64,000 bases of DNA from Streptomyces dioscori. Its GTDB lineage: Bacteria; Actinomycetota; Actinomycetes; Streptomycetales; Streptomycetaceae. The position numbers and the translations under genes are program-made. The stretch covers positions 186,001 through 250,000 of the forward strand of contig NZ_KZ679054.1 in NCBI RefSeq assembly GCF_003024195.1. The letters run 5' to 3'. The notes below the pieces were generated by a model that was given only the letters and a program-made list of their open reading frames with translations, was not told where the DNA came from and did no database searches. This document shows, one piece after another, positions 1 through 9,086 of the stretch. The first letter of the stretch is position 1, and the number at the start of each line of letters is the position of its first letter.

Positions 1-726
1 CAGCCGGACCGCGCGGCGCATGGCGCGGGGCGGCAGCGCGAACTCGGCCGCCTGTCTGCGTCCGGCCAGGTGACGGCGGCCCGCGACGTACTGGATGAGG
101 CCGAGGGTCATGCCGACGGCCGCGGCGGAGAAGCCCCAGTGCCAGCCCCGGTGGTCGCCCAGCCAGCCGGTGATCAGCGGGCCCGCGAAGGCGCCCGTGT
201 TGATGGCCATGTAGTAGAGCGCGAAACCGGCGTCGCGGCGGTCGTCGTCGGTGCGGTAGAGCTTGCCGACCATGGTGGCGACGTTCGGCTTGAGCAGGCC
301 CGTGCCCGCGCTGATCAGACCGAGGCCGGCCCAGGTGGCCGCCGCGGTGGGCACCGCCATCGCGTAGTGGCCGCAGGCGATCAGGATCCCGCCCCACAGG
401 ACCGCCCGGTACGAGCCGAGGACCCGGTCGGCGAGCCAGCCGCCGGCCACCGAGACCAGGTAGACCAGCGTCCCGTACGCGGCCGACACGGAGGCGGCCG
501 TTCCGGCGGACATGCCCATGCCTCCGTGGGCGACCGTGTCCGCGAAGTACAGGACGAGGATCGCCTGCATCCCCAGGAACGAGAAGCGCTCCCACACCTC
601 AAGTCCGGAGAGGGTGAGCAGGCCCCTGGGCTGGCCGAGGAAGGCGTGGTCGTCGGCGGCGTCCGGAGGCTCGTCCCCGGGCTCCGGATCAGGTGCGGAA
701 CCGGTGTCGATCGCACTGTGGGACAA
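1..726 (-). CDS. POT/PTR2-family peptide MFS transporter, 3' part missing
   Basis: This is the N-terminal part of a proton-dependent oligopeptide transporter, which imports di- and tripeptides across the cytoplasmic membrane; the gene runs off the left edge. The translation shows family hallmarks: WERFSFLGMQAILVLYF near residue 50, GGWLADRVLGSYRAVLWGG, GTGLLKPNVATMVGKLY and YYMAINTGAFAGP, each in hydrophobic membrane segments. The start is unclear. The frame has no ATG or GTG between an upstream stop and the conserved region, so I chose the TTG at 726. A better-placed ATG about 30 bases upstream is in another frame and ends after 24 codons, so an indel near the 5' end is possible. The neighbouring polyprenyl synthase is divergent. 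Family call firm, start weak. Confidence 0.85.
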   Translation of the reverse strand, partial: MSHSAIDTGSAPDPEPGDEPPDAADDHAFLGQPRGLLTLSGLEVWERFSFLGMQAILVLYFADTVAHGGMGMSAGTAASVSAAYGTLVYLVSVAGGWLADRVLGSYRAVLWGGILIACGHYAMAVPTAAATWAGLGLISAGTGLLKPNVATMVGKLYRTDDDRRDAGFALYYMAINTGAFAGPLITGWLGDHRGWHWGFSAAAVGMTLGLIQYVAGRRHLAGRRQAAEFALPPRAMRRAVRL

Positions 727-1049
727 GATCCACCACTTCCCGCACCACTTCCTGAAAAGCCATCCTCTTCCAGGAGGTATCCGTCAGTTGTCAGTCATAT
801 CGGCAGATCACGAACATACCTCCCGTGGTCCGATACCGCCCGGCCTGACCGAAGGGGCAAAAGGGATCAGCCGGCGGGTGTCCGGCAGGGTGGTGGCGGG
901 TGACGGGCGGGCGCTCATCGTGATCGAAAGACGACCGGATACGCTGACTTGAGTGCCAGCAGCGACACATCGACAAACACCCACAGCACAGAGCACACCC
1001 AGAGCATCCAGAGACCGCCGTTGAGAGCGTCAGCAGACAGGAGACCCTC
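727..1049. other. Divergent intergenic region between POT transporter and polyprenyl synthase
   Basis: These 323 bases separate two divergent genes and should hold both promoters. I see no gene and no convincing -35/-10 pair. A CAGGAG Shine-Dalgarno sequence (1038-1043) precedes the GTG of the plus-strand gene. Confidence 0.5.
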
Positions 1050-2060
1050 GTGACCGTCGTCGGGCCGTTCGGGCTGAGCGTGCGGGACCAGGCTCTCGAA
1101 GCCGATGTCCAGGCCGGATTGGCGGCTGTCGAGGAGGGACTGCTCGAAGCGACCAAGAGCGAGGTCCCGTTCATCACGGAGGCGGCCCAGCACCTCGTGC
1201 GCGCGGGCGGCAAGCGGTTCCGGCCGCTGCTCGTGATGCTCGCCGCCCAGTTCGGTGATCCGTACGCGCCGGGGATCGTGCCGTCGGCGGTCGTCGTCGA
1301 GCTGACCCACCTCGCCACGCTGTACCACGACGACGTGATGGACGAGGCGGACGTGCGCCGCGGGGTGCCCAGCGCCAACAGCCGCTGGGACAACTCGGTC
1401 GCGGTCCTCACCGGCGACTTCCTCTTCGCGCGCGCCTCGCACATCCTGGCCGACCTCGGCCCCGAGGCCGTACGGGTCCAGGCGGAGGCGTTCGAGCGGC
1501 TGGTCACCGGCCAGATCCTGGAGACGGCGGGACCGCGCGACGGACGCGACCCGGTCGACCACTACATGGACGTGCTCGGCGGCAAGACCGGCTCCCTGAT
1601 CGCCGTGGCGGGACGGTTCGGCGCGATGATGTCGGGCGCCGACGAGACGGTCGTCGACGTGCTGACGCAGTACGGGGAGCGGCTCGGCGTCGCCTTCCAG
1701 CTCGCCGACGACGTGCTGGACATCGCGAGCGACTCGCGCGAGTCCGGCAAGACGCCGGGCACCGATCTGCGCGAGGGCATTCCGACCATGCCGGTCCTGC
1801 GGCTGCGCGAGCGCGTCGAGCGGCTGGGGCTCGCCGAGGACATCGCCCTCGCCGACCTGCTCGCCTCCGATCTGAGCGACGACGCACGGCACGCGGAGGC
1901 GCTGGCCAGGCTGCGTGTCCATCCCGCGCTCGACCAGGCCCGCCGTGACACCGTGCGGTACGCGGAGGACGCCCGCGCCACGCTGGCACCGCTCCCGGAG
2001 TGCGACGCGAAGGCGGCTCTGGTGGAGCTGTGCGACGCGGTGGTGCACCGCGCGGGCTGA
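1050..2060 (+). CDS. Polyprenyl diphosphate synthase family protein
   Basis: A trans-isoprenyl diphosphate synthase that condenses isopentenyl diphosphate onto an allylic primer to make long-chain polyprenyl diphosphate, probably the menaquinone side chain. The 336-residue length suits the family. The first Asp-rich motif is DDVMD at 94-98, in the context LYHDDVMDEADVRRG, and the second is DDVLD near 220. GGKRFRPLL (53-61) is the IPP/phosphate-binding region. The GTG start has a CAGGAG ribosome-binding site. Product chain length cannot be read from sequence alone, though menaquinone synthesis fits the respiratory genes further along the window. Confidence 0.95.
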   Translation: MTVVGPFGLSVRDQALEADVQAGLAAVEEGLLEATKSEVPFITEAAQHLVRAGGKRFRPLLVMLAAQFGDPYAPGIVPSAVVVELTHLATLYHDDVMDEADVRRGVPSANSRWDNSVAVLTGDFLFARASHILADLGPEAVRVQAEAFERLVTGQILETAGPRDGRDPVDHYMDVLGGKTGSLIAVAGRFGAMMSGADETVVDVLTQYGERLGVAFQLADDVLDIASDSRESGKTPGTDLREGIPTMPVLRLRERVERLGLAEDIALADLLASDLSDDARHAEALARLRVHPALDQARRDTVRYAEDARATLAPLPECDAKAALVELCDAVVHRAG

Positions 2061-2220
2061 CCTGCGCGTCTCTCCGTCGGCGGCGTGACCGCCGGGCGAC
2101 ACCCCTCAGCGTGTGGCGCAGGTCACATGCCTGGATTAAGTCCAGTATGAGATTCGTTCCGCAATCCGGTGCAGAGGCCGACGCAGGGGGCGTCGGCGGG
2201 ATCACGGGAGAGAAAGAATC

Positions 2221-3263
2221 ATGGGGACGATCGTCACGTTCGCACAGCGCCGCAGGAAGCTCGTCATGACCGGTGTCGCGGTGGCCGCCGCGGCCGGTGT
2301 CGCCGCCGCCGTGCTCCCCGCGGTGGCCGACACCGGCAGCACCGGCCGGGGTACGGGTTCGAGCACCGGCGCGGACCGCTCGCGGCACGCGGGTCACGGC
2401 GAAGGATCCATCGGGGTGCAGAGCGGCTCACTCGCGGCGGCAAGGGCGGCACCATCCTCGCCGCCAGCCTGAACGGCGCGAACGAGGTACCGGTCCAGGG
2501 CGGCCCCGCGGTCGGCGACAAGGACGGCGCGGCGCTCGAATTCGTGAAGGTCAAGGGCGACAAGGTGTCCGTCGCCGTCAAGTGGCGCGGCACCGGCAAG
2601 CCGGTCATGCTCCACATCCACCAGGGCGCCAAGGGCGTCAACGGCGGCGTCAAGGTCGACTTCACCAAGCTGCTCGACGACGCCCGGGGACGCACGGTCA
2701 CCGGCACGGTCAAGGTGAAGGACGCGGCCCTGCTCGGGAAGCTGAAGGCCGACCCGGGCAGCTTCTACGCCAACCTGCACACCGCCGAGTTCCCGGGCGG
2801 GGCCGTCCGCGGCCAGCTCCACAAGGTGACCACGGACTTCGACTTCCGGCACGCGCTGAACAACTTCCAGGCCTCCGTGATCAAGGGCAAGCAGATCTAC
2901 GAGTGCAAGAAGTCGGCCGACGGCACCAAGGCCTTCGCGCAGCGTGACGTGAGCGCCGTGCTGGGCGGGCCCATCGCCCACTCGTTCGTGAAGCCCGACT
3001 CGGGTACGCCGCAGTGGATCGCCGCCGACCGCAGCGCGGTGACCGGTGCGTTGATCTCCAAGACCCCGAACGGCGACAGGAACATCCCCGAACTGGACCT
3101 CAGGGCCACGCAGTCCGGCAAGCACCGGGGCCTGCTCGCGGGCACCGCGGAGATCCTGCGCCTGAACACCGTGGGCGGGGTGGCCCCGGCCGGTTCCTGC
3201 AAGGTGGGGACGATCGTGGGAGTGCCGTACGGGGCGGACTACGTCTTCGTGAACAACCGGTAG
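2221..3263 (+). pseudogene. Secreted CHRD-DUF3455 domain protein, reading frame interrupted
   Basis: The ATG at 2221 follows GGGAGAG and opens a signal-peptide-like N-terminus (RRRKLVMTGVAVAAAAG...AVLPAVA), but that frame stops at 2472. The rest of the protein lies in the frame one base earlier: a CHRD domain (SLNGANEVPVQGG, MLHIHQGAKGVNGG, FYANLHTAEFPGGAVRGQLH), then a DUF3455 domain (FQASVIKGKQIYECK to GVPYGADYVFV), ending at 3263. The body has no usable start of its own; upstream it reads as Arg-rich shadow sequence. A one-base loss (or two-base gain) between about 2330 and 2460 explains this, as either a real mutation or a sequencing error. The function of the family is not known to me; secretion is inferred. 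Confidence 0.75.
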
Positions 3264-3307
3264 GCACAGGGCAGGCGAAGGGTTTCAGCGCGCTTCTGCG
3301 AGTGACA

Positions 3308-3359
3308 TGGACGGCGTCTCCCCCGCACGACCCCTACGGGTCGGGGGCGGCGCCGTCCA
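3308..3359 (+). terminator. Hairpin terminator after CHRD gene
   Basis: TGGACGGCG (3308-3316) pairs with CGCCGTCCA (3351-3359), with an inner stem of CGACCC against GGGTCG around CTAC. It lies 45 bases past the stop codon and has no U-tract, as is usual in Streptomyces. Confidence 0.7.
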
Positions 3360-3531
3360 CCCGTGTCATACCCCAGGTGTACAAGGAGTTGGCTCCGAGG
3401 TCTGACGCTTACGGCCGACCGATTTGGTCAGATGGGACACACCACTTCACAGCAGTTCGGGTGACAATGGCGGCCAGGGTGGACGAGTGCGTGGACGGTT
3501 AGCCGCCGCCGACAACGGAGGTAGGGCACAC

Positions 3532-4815
3532 ATGGCACCGTACGGATCCGACGACAGCACGACCGAGGACGAGGCGGACGACAGGCGCGGCGGCCGGCAG
3601 AAAGCCGCGCGCTATGTCGTTCCCGTCGCGGTGGTGGGGGTGGCGGCGGCGACCATCGGGCTGGTCCCGGCGTTCGCGGGCTCCGGCGACCCCGACCTGC
3701 CGAAGGTCAGCGCCCAGCAGCTCATCGAGAAGATCGCCGCCTCGGACGTACAGCAGCTGTCCGGCACGGTGAAGATCAGCACGGACCTCGGCCTGCCGGA
3801 CCTCGGCGGCCTGGAGAGCAGCCTCGGCGGTGCTGCCACGGGCGGCGGGCGCGGCGGCTCGGGCTCGTCCGCGGACCCGTCGTCCAAGCTGATGGAACTG
3901 GCGTCCGGTACGCACACCCTGCGGGTCGCGTCCGACGGGGAGGACAAGCAGAAGCTGTCGCTCCTCGACAAGGCCGCCGAGTACAGCGTGATCCACAACG
4001 GCGACGAGGTGTGGGCGTACGACAGCGCGTCGAACGAGGCGTACCACGTGAAGGACGCCGCCGCTTCCTCCGACTCCGCGGAGAAGGGGAAGAAGGGCAG
4101 GTCCGAGGACGTGCCGGCCACGCCCAAGGAGCTGGCCGAGGAGGCACTGAAGGCGTCGGACGACACGACGTCCGTGACCGTCGACGGTACGGCGCGGATC
4201 GCCGGGCGGGACGCCTACAAGCTGCTGATCAAGCCGAAGGAGTCCGGTTCCACGGTCGGCGCGATCTCCGTCGCCGTGGACGCGAAGACCGGCCTGCCGC
4301 TGAAGTTCACGCTCACCCCGGCGAGCGGCGGCGCGGCCGTCGTCGACGCGGGCTTCACCAAGGTCGACTTCTCCAGGCCGGCGGCGTCCACCTTCGACTT
4401 CACCCCGCCGAAGGGCGCGAAGGTCACCGAGGGCGACGAGTCGAAGTCCGACGGCCCGGCGGGCAGGGGTGACGCGGACAGGGGGGAGAAGGCACGTCCC
4501 GGGAGCGGGAGCGGGAGCGGCAAGGACGGCGAGGAGCTGGGCAAGGAGTTCCAGGGCCTGAACGTCATCGGCGAGGGCTGGAGCTCCATCGCCCGGTTCG
4601 ACACCGGCGGCGAGGGCCTGCCGTCGGAGAGCTCCGGCGGGGGCGACGCGGGCCGGTTCCTGGACTCGCTGGGCGACCAGGTGAGCGGCAAGTTCGGCTC
4701 GGGCACGGTCTTCTCGACCCGCCTGGTCAACGCGCTCATCACGGATGACGGCAAGGTCTACGCGGGCGCGGTCACCAAGGACGCGCTGGTGAAGGCGGCC
4801 AACGCGGCGAAGTAG
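3532..4815 (+). CDS. LolA-like / DUF2092 outer-membrane lipoprotein-sorting family protein
   Basis: A 427-residue exported protein. Residues 1-25 are charged and cytoplasmic, followed by a hydrophobic segment (ARYVVPVAVVGVAAATIGLVPAFAG) that is a signal or anchor. Then comes a domain resembling the LolA/LppX half-barrel (VSAQQLIEKIAASDVQQLSGTVKI to TFDFTPPKGAKVTEGDE), a Gly/Ser/Lys-rich linker, and a C-terminal module ending VYAGAVTKDALVKAANAAK. I chose the ATG at 3532 because of GGAGG at 3517-3521. ABC exporter genes follow about 115 bases downstream on the same strand, so it may be their extracytoplasmic partner. The substrate is unknown; actinobacteria lack a Lol system, so the family name should not be read as a function. 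Confidence 0.85.
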   Translation: MAPYGSDDSTTEDEADDRRGGRQKAARYVVPVAVVGVAAATIGLVPAFAGSGDPDLPKVSAQQLIEKIAASDVQQLSGTVKISTDLGLPDLGGLESSLGGAATGGGRGGSGSSADPSSKLMELASGTHTLRVASDGEDKQKLSLLDKAAEYSVIHNGDEVWAYDSASNEAYHVKDAAASSDSAEKGKKGRSEDVPATPKELAEEALKASDDTTSVTVDGTARIAGRDAYKLLIKPKESGSTVGAISVAVDAKTGLPLKFTLTPASGGAAVVDAGFTKVDFSRPAASTFDFTPPKGAKVTEGDESKSDGPAGRGDADRGEKARPGSGSGSGKDGEELGKEFQGLNVIGEGWSSIARFDTGGEGLPSESSGGGDAGRFLDSLGDQVSGKFGSGTVFSTRLVNALITDDGKVYAGAVTKDALVKAANAAK

Positions 4816-4931
4816 GTCCTGTATCCGCCGGCCTCCGACGGCGGGGTGCCCCGAGCGCGGGGGTGCCCCGAGGGCGGAGGTTCCCCAAGGGGCGGGGGCT
4901 TCCCCGAAGGCAAGGCGAAGTGAGGGAGTCG

Positions 4932-5957
4932 ATGGCGGAACTGTCCACCGCGGACGGGGACACGACGGGTGACGGCGGCACGGCGGGCGGCTCGGCGGGC
5001 GTCCCAGCGGGTACGGGCGACCCGGGCGACACCATGATCGCCACCCGCGCGCTGACCAAGCGCTACCGCGGTGGACAGCTCGCCGTCGACGGCCTCGACC
5101 TGGCCGTCCCGGCGGGCAGCGTCTTCGGCTTCCTCGGACCGAACGGCTCGGGGAAGACCACCACCATCAGAATGCTGATGGGCCTGATCGAGCCGACCTC
5201 CGGCACGGCCCGCGTCCTCGGCCGGCCCATGCCGCGCGCCACGCGCACCGTGCTGCCGCACGTGGGCGCGCTCATCGAGGGCCCCGCGCTCTACGGCTTC
5301 CTCTCCGGCCGCGACAACCTTCTGCGGTACGACTCCGCCGACCCGGCCGCCGACCCGCGCACCCGGCGTGCCCGCGTGGCGACGGCGCTCGACCGGGTCG
5401 GGCTGACGGCCGCCGCGGGCAAGAAGGCGAAGGCCTACTCGCTGGGGATGAAGCAGCGGCTCGGGCTCGCGGCGGCGCTGCTGCAGCCCCGGAAACTGCT
5501 CGTGCTGGACGAACCGACCAATGGACTCGACCCGCAGGGGATGCGGGAGATCCGCGCCCTCGTCCGTGAGCTGGCCTCGGACGGCACGACCGTGTTCCTC
5601 TCCTCGCATCTGCTCGACGAGATCGAGCAGGTCTGCACGCACGCCGCGGTGATGGCGCAGGGCCGGCTGATCACCCAGGGCCCGGTGGCCGAGCTGGCGG
5701 CGGGCGCGCGCAGCCGGCTCGTCGTGACCACCCCCGACCCGGGCGACGCGGCCCGGGTGCTGAAGGAACAGGGTCTGAGCGATGTCGTGGTCGCCGAGGA
5801 CCGGGTGAGCGCCGACCCACCGGACCGCGACCTCGCCGAGGTGAACGCGGCCCTGGTCACGGCGGGCGTCCGCGTCCGCGGCTTCGGGATCGAGCGGGCC
5901 TCGCTGGAGGACGCGTTCGTGGCGCTCACGGGGGAGGGCTTCGATGTCGCGGGCTGA
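4932..5957 (+). CDS. ABC transporter ATP-binding protein
   Basis: The nucleotide-binding subunit of a drug- or lipid-export-type ABC transporter, 341 residues. Walker A is GPNGSGKTT (69-77), the signature region is YSLGMKQRLGLAAALL, and Walker B is LLVLDEPTNGLD followed by an H-loop in FLSSHLLDEIEQVC. The first 35 residues are Gly/Thr-rich and poorly conserved in character; a start at the ATG at 5034 (MIATRALTKRY) is possible, but the ATG at 4932 has GAGGGAG upstream. The stop overlaps the permease start by 14 bases, indicating translational coupling. Confidence 0.95.
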   Translation: MAELSTADGDTTGDGGTAGGSAGVPAGTGDPGDTMIATRALTKRYRGGQLAVDGLDLAVPAGSVFGFLGPNGSGKTTTIRMLMGLIEPTSGTARVLGRPMPRATRTVLPHVGALIEGPALYGFLSGRDNLLRYDSADPAADPRTRRARVATALDRVGLTAAAGKKAKAYSLGMKQRLGLAAALLQPRKLLVLDEPTNGLDPQGMREIRALVRELASDGTTVFLSSHLLDEIEQVCTHAAVMAQGRLITQGPVAELAAGARSRLVVTTPDPGDAARVLKEQGLSDVVVAEDRVSADPPDRDLAEVNAALVTAGVRVRGFGIERASLEDAFVALTGEGFDVAG

Positions 5958-6858
5958 GACCGCCGAGCCGTCGGCGGCGCGGAAGAGCACGGGAGGAGCC
6001 GCCGCGGGCCGGTCGCCGAGCCCCCTGTGGACCCTCGGCCTGCTGGGCAACGAACTGGGCACCACGCTCCGCCGCTGGCGGACCATCGCACTGCTCGGGG
6101 TGCTCGCCGCGGTGCCGGTGCTGGTCGGCATCGCGGTCAGGATCGAGACGAGCGACGGGTCGTCCGCCGGAGGCGGCGGGGGAGAGGGACCCGCGTTCAT
6201 CGCGCAGATCACCAATAACGGACTGTTCCTGGTGTTCACCGCGCTCGCCGCCACCCTGCCGTTCTTCCTGCCGATGGCGGTCGGCGTCATCGCGGGCGAC
6301 GCGATCGCGGGCGAGGCCAACGCGGGGACGCTGCGCTATCTGCTGGTGGCACCGGCGGGGCGTACGCGCCTGCTGATCACCAAGTACGCGACCACGCTGG
6401 CCTTCTGCGTCATCGCCACCCTCGTCGTGGCGACCTCGGCACTCATCGTCGGCGCGCTCCTGTTCCCGCTGGGCGAGCTGACGACGATCTCCGGCACCCG
6501 CATCAGTTTCGGTGAGGGGCTGGGCCGGGCCCTGCTGATCGCGCTGACCGTGGCCGCGTCACTGATCGGGATCGCGGCGCTGGGGCTGTTCGTCTCGACC
6601 CTCACGAACAGCGGGATCGCGGCGATGGCGACGACGGTCGGTCTTCTGATCACCGTGCAGATCCTCGACCAGATCCCCCAGCTGCACGCGATCCAGCCGT
6701 ACATCTTCTCGCACTACTGGCTGTCCTTCGCCGACCTCATGCGCGATCCCGTCTACTGGGACGACCTGATCCGCAACCTGGAACTCCAGGCGTTGTACGC
6801 GGCGGTGTTCGGCGCGGCGGCCTGGGCGCGGTTCACGGCGAAGGACATCACGGCGTAG
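5944..6858 (+). CDS. ABC transporter permease
   Basis: A membrane subunit partnering the preceding ATPase, 304 residues. An N-terminal cytoplasmic stretch precedes about six hydrophobic segments, including IALLGVLAAVPVLVGIAV, NGLFLVFTALAATLPFFLP and GIAAMATTVGLLITV. The segment GDAIAGEANAGTLRYLL, between the second and third helices, is the coupling motif typical of ABC-2 exporters. The start lies inside the ATPase gene. The 3' end overlaps the convergent FMN oxidoreductase gene by 11 bases, leaving no room for a conventional terminator. Substrate unknown. Confidence 0.93.
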   Translation: MSRAETAEPSAARKSTGGAAAGRSPSPLWTLGLLGNELGTTLRRWRTIALLGVLAAVPVLVGIAVRIETSDGSSAGGGGGEGPAFIAQITNNGLFLVFTALAATLPFFLPMAVGVIAGDAIAGEANAGTLRYLLVAPAGRTRLLITKYATTLAFCVIATLVVATSALIVGALLFPLGELTTISGTRISFGEGLGRALLIALTVAASLIGIAALGLFVSTLTNSGIAAMATTVGLLITVQILDQIPQLHAIQPYIFSHYWLSFADLMRDPVYWDDLIRNLELQALYAAVFGAAAWARFTAKDITA

Positions 6859-7447
6859 CGAGCGACGGGACCTCGTAGGGGAAGCGGGCGAGCGGCGGTT
6901 CCTGGGCGAAGAACGTCTTGGCGGCGGCCAGGGCGGCGGAGTCGTTCAGTACGTCCCCGGGCTTGCTGCCGTTGCCGAGGAGGACTCCGCCGAAGCGCAT
7001 CCCCAGGTAGGCGGCCGAGTGGTTGAGGGTGCCGACGAGGGGTTCGGCGACCTCTTCCTCCTCGTGCGCGAGCGCGGTGACGCCCCACAGGGTGCGTCCG
7101 GCCATCGTCTTCTTGAACTCGATGCCGGGGGTGCGCAGCCAGCCCGACCAGTGGTCGAGGTAGCGCTTGGTGGACGCGGACACGGAGTACCAGTACAGCG
7201 GTGAGGCGATGACGAGGTCCGTCGCCGCGAGCGTCGCGTCGAGAAGCGTCGCCGTGTGGTCGCCGGACGGCCGGACGTGGTCACTGTCGTGGCGCAGGTC
7301 CTCGAAGTCGGGCAGCGGGTGCTCGGCCAGGTCGATCCAGCGCCGGGTGACATCGGCGGGCAGCTGTTCCGCGGCCTTGCGGGCCAGCAGCTCCGTATTG
7401 CCGTTGGCGCGGCTGCTGCCCAGGAGGAAGAGGAAGTGGCGGGTCAT
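6848..7447 (-). CDS. NADPH-dependent FMN reductase-like flavodoxin-fold oxidoreductase
   Basis: A 199-residue flavodoxin-like protein of the NAD(P)H-dependent FMN reductase/quinone reductase group. The N-terminus FLFLLGSSRANGNTELLAR is the FMN-phosphate-binding loop after the first strand. SPLYWYSVSASTKRYLDHW contains the conserved aromatic segment near the flavin ring. It probably transfers hydride from NAD(P)H to FMN, quinones or other small acceptors in the cytoplasm. An imperfect dyad at 7484-7506 lies 37 bases upstream of the start and may be a regulatory site. Confidence 0.9.
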   Translation of the reverse strand: MTRHFLFLLGSSRANGNTELLARKAAEQLPADVTRRWIDLAEHPLPDFEDLRHDSDHVRPSGDHTATLLDATLAATDLVIASPLYWYSVSASTKRYLDHWSGWLRTPGIEFKKTMAGRTLWGVTALAHEEEEVAEPLVGTLNHSAAYLGMRFGGVLLGNGSKPGDVLNDSAALAAAKTFFAQEPPLARFPYEVPSLATP

Positions 7448-7483
7448 GAGAGCTCCGTCATGTAGGGCGTCCGACGACTACAC

Positions 7484-7506
7484 GCGTATGCAGTATATGC
7501 ACACGC
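7484..7506. promoter_or_regulatory. Candidate operator: 9-bp imperfect inverted repeat
   Basis: GCGTATGCA and TGCACACGC are inverted copies with one mismatch, separated by GTATA. The site is AT-rich for this genome and sits in the short gap upstream of the flavin oxidoreductase. No regulator gene is adjacent. Confidence 0.45.
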
Positions 7507-7551
7507 ATGCAGTCGTGGACAGGCCCTCACTCCGGAGCGGACCGGGCCGGG

Positions 7552-8493
7552 TTACTCCGACAGCTCCCACACCGCGTACGCCAGCGCGTCGCTGTTGCGG
7601 TTCAGGGCGGTGTCGTTGATGTTCGTCGTCGTGTCGCACGAGGAGTGGTAGCAGCGGTCGAACGCCACGCCCGCCGTGCCGCCCCACTTGGTCACCTGGG
7701 CCGCGGTCTTGCGGGTGCTGGCGCCGGTGAACAGGCCGCCGACGGGGATGCCCGCGCTCTTGAAGTACGCGTGGTCCGAGCGGCCGTCGCCCTCGGTCTC
7801 GATCTCGGTCGCGACGCCGAGACCGGTGAAGTAGTCCTTGAAGGTCTTCTCGATGGCCGGGTCGTCGTCGTAGACGAAGTAGCCGGGGTTCGGCGACCCG
7901 ATCATGTCGAAGTTCAGATAGCCGCTGATCTTCGCGCGGTTGGCGGTGGTCAGGCTGTTGACGTAGTAGCGCGAGCCGACCATGCCCAGCTCCTCCGCGC
8001 CCCACCAGGCGAACCGCAGATGCTTGGTGGGCTGGTACTGCGCCCGGGACACGGCGAGCGCTGCCTCCAGGACGGCCGCGGAACCGGAGCCGTTGTCGTT
8101 GATGCCGGCCCCCGCGGAGACGCTGTCGAGGTGGGAGCCCGACATGACGACCTGGTTGGTGTCGCCGCCGGGCCAGTCGGCGATCAGGTTGTAGCCGGTG
8201 CTGCCGGAGGAGGTGAACTGCTGGATGGTGGTGGTGAATCCGGCCGCGTCCAGCTTGGCCTTCACGTAGTCGAGGGAGGCCTTGTAGCCGGCGCGGCCGT
8301 GGGCGCGGTTGCCGCCGTTGGCGGTGGCGATGGACTGCAGCTGGGTGAGATGGGCCTTGACGTTGGCCAGGGGTATGTCCGGTGCGGCGGCCACGCGCGC
8401 GGGCGCGGCGTCGGCTATCGCGCTCGTCGTGAGCAACGCGGCGATCGCCATGGCGGCGGCACCCGTGGCGCGTCCGGGAACGGAGAGCTTCAT
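7552..8493 (-). CDS. Secreted M28-family zinc aminopeptidase (aminopeptidase S-like)
   Basis: A 313-residue precursor resembling Streptomyces griseus aminopeptidase S. It would be secreted and release N-terminal, mainly hydrophobic residues from peptides. The signal peptide occupies about residues 1-30 (RATGAAAMAIAALLTTSAIADA); the mature-like sequence starts near APDIPLANVKAHL. The two-zinc site is visible: the H and D in SGSHLDSVSAGAGINDNGSG, the Glu pair in WWGAEELG, D in LNFDMIGS, and H in CYHSSCDT. The ATG at 8493 follows GGAGCC. The protein stops right after the catalytic domain (YAVWELSE), so any longer C-terminal extension is absent. Confidence 0.95.
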   Translation of the reverse strand: MKLSVPGRATGAAAMAIAALLTTSAIADAAPARVAAAPDIPLANVKAHLTQLQSIATANGGNRAHGRAGYKASLDYVKAKLDAAGFTTTIQQFTSSGSTGYNLIADWPGGDTNQVVMSGSHLDSVSAGAGINDNGSGSAAVLEAALAVSRAQYQPTKHLRFAWWGAEELGMVGSRYYVNSLTTANRAKISGYLNFDMIGSPNPGYFVYDDDPAIEKTFKDYFTGLGVATEIETEGDGRSDHAYFKSAGIPVGGLFTGASTRKTAAQVTKWGGTAGVAFDRCYHSSCDTTTNINDTALNRNSDALAYAVWELSE

Positions 8494-8621
8494 GTGGGGG
8501 GCTCCGAATTCCTTTGGATTCCTTGGATTCCTTGCGGAAATGGGTGCCTGATGGTGAAGCTGAGGCTGACGTCCCGTCAAGAGCGCAATCCGGTCAGCCG
8601 CGTTCGCATAGCGGATGCGGC

Positions 8622-9086
8622 TCAGTGGAGGCAGAACTCGTTGCCCTCCGGGTCCGCCATCACCACCCACTCGCCCGACGGTTCCTTCACCTCGCGGACG
8701 ACCGTCGCCCCGAGCCCGGTCAGCCGCGCGACCTCCGCGTCCCGCTTCCCGTCCTCGGCATGCAGGTCGATGTGCAGCCGGTTCTTCACGGTCTTCGGCT
8801 CCGGTACGCGCTGGAACAGCAGCCGCCGCCCGAGCCCGACTCCGGTCTCCTCCTGATACGGGTCCTGCGGGTGCCGTACGCCGGTCGCGTCCCGCCAGGC
8901 GTGCCGGCCGTGCGACTCGACGACCAGCTCGGAAGGTGCGGCGCCGGCGCTCAGCAGGCGCTCGATCAGCGGGCTGTGGTCCTCGACCAGGTAGTTGAGG
9001 GCGGCGCCCCAGAAATCGGCCTGGGCGTGCGGGTCGACGCTGTCGACGACGAGCTTCCAGTGCATGGGTTCGGTCATGGTGACCAT
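8622..9086 (-). CDS. VOC (glyoxalase/bleomycin resistance) superfamily protein
   Basis: A 154-residue protein of the vicinal oxygen chelate fold, made of two beta-alpha-beta-beta-beta modules. The first spans about HWKLVVDSVDPHAQADFWGAAL and the second NRLHIDLHAEDGKRDAEVARL to MADPEGNEFCLH, whose final ADPEGNEFCL is the typical last strand. Candidate metal-binding residues include H in HIDLH and E in GNEFC. A start at MTEPMHWK (9077) is equally plausible. The substrate is unknown: this branch includes dioxygenases, resistance proteins and many uncharacterised members. Confidence 0.88.
   Translation of the reverse strand: MVTMTEPMHWKLVVDSVDPHAQADFWGAALNYLVEDHSPLIERLLSAGAAPSELVVESHGRHAWRDATGVRHPQDPYQEETGVGLGRRLLFQRVPEPKTVKNRLHIDLHAEDGKRDAEVARLTGLGATVVREVKEPSGEWVVMADPEGNEFCLH

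Noticed and set aside
3264..3531. Small gene between the CHRD gene and the LolA-like gene
   Set aside because: Only a hairpin and short frames without a ribosome site or coding-like composition are present.
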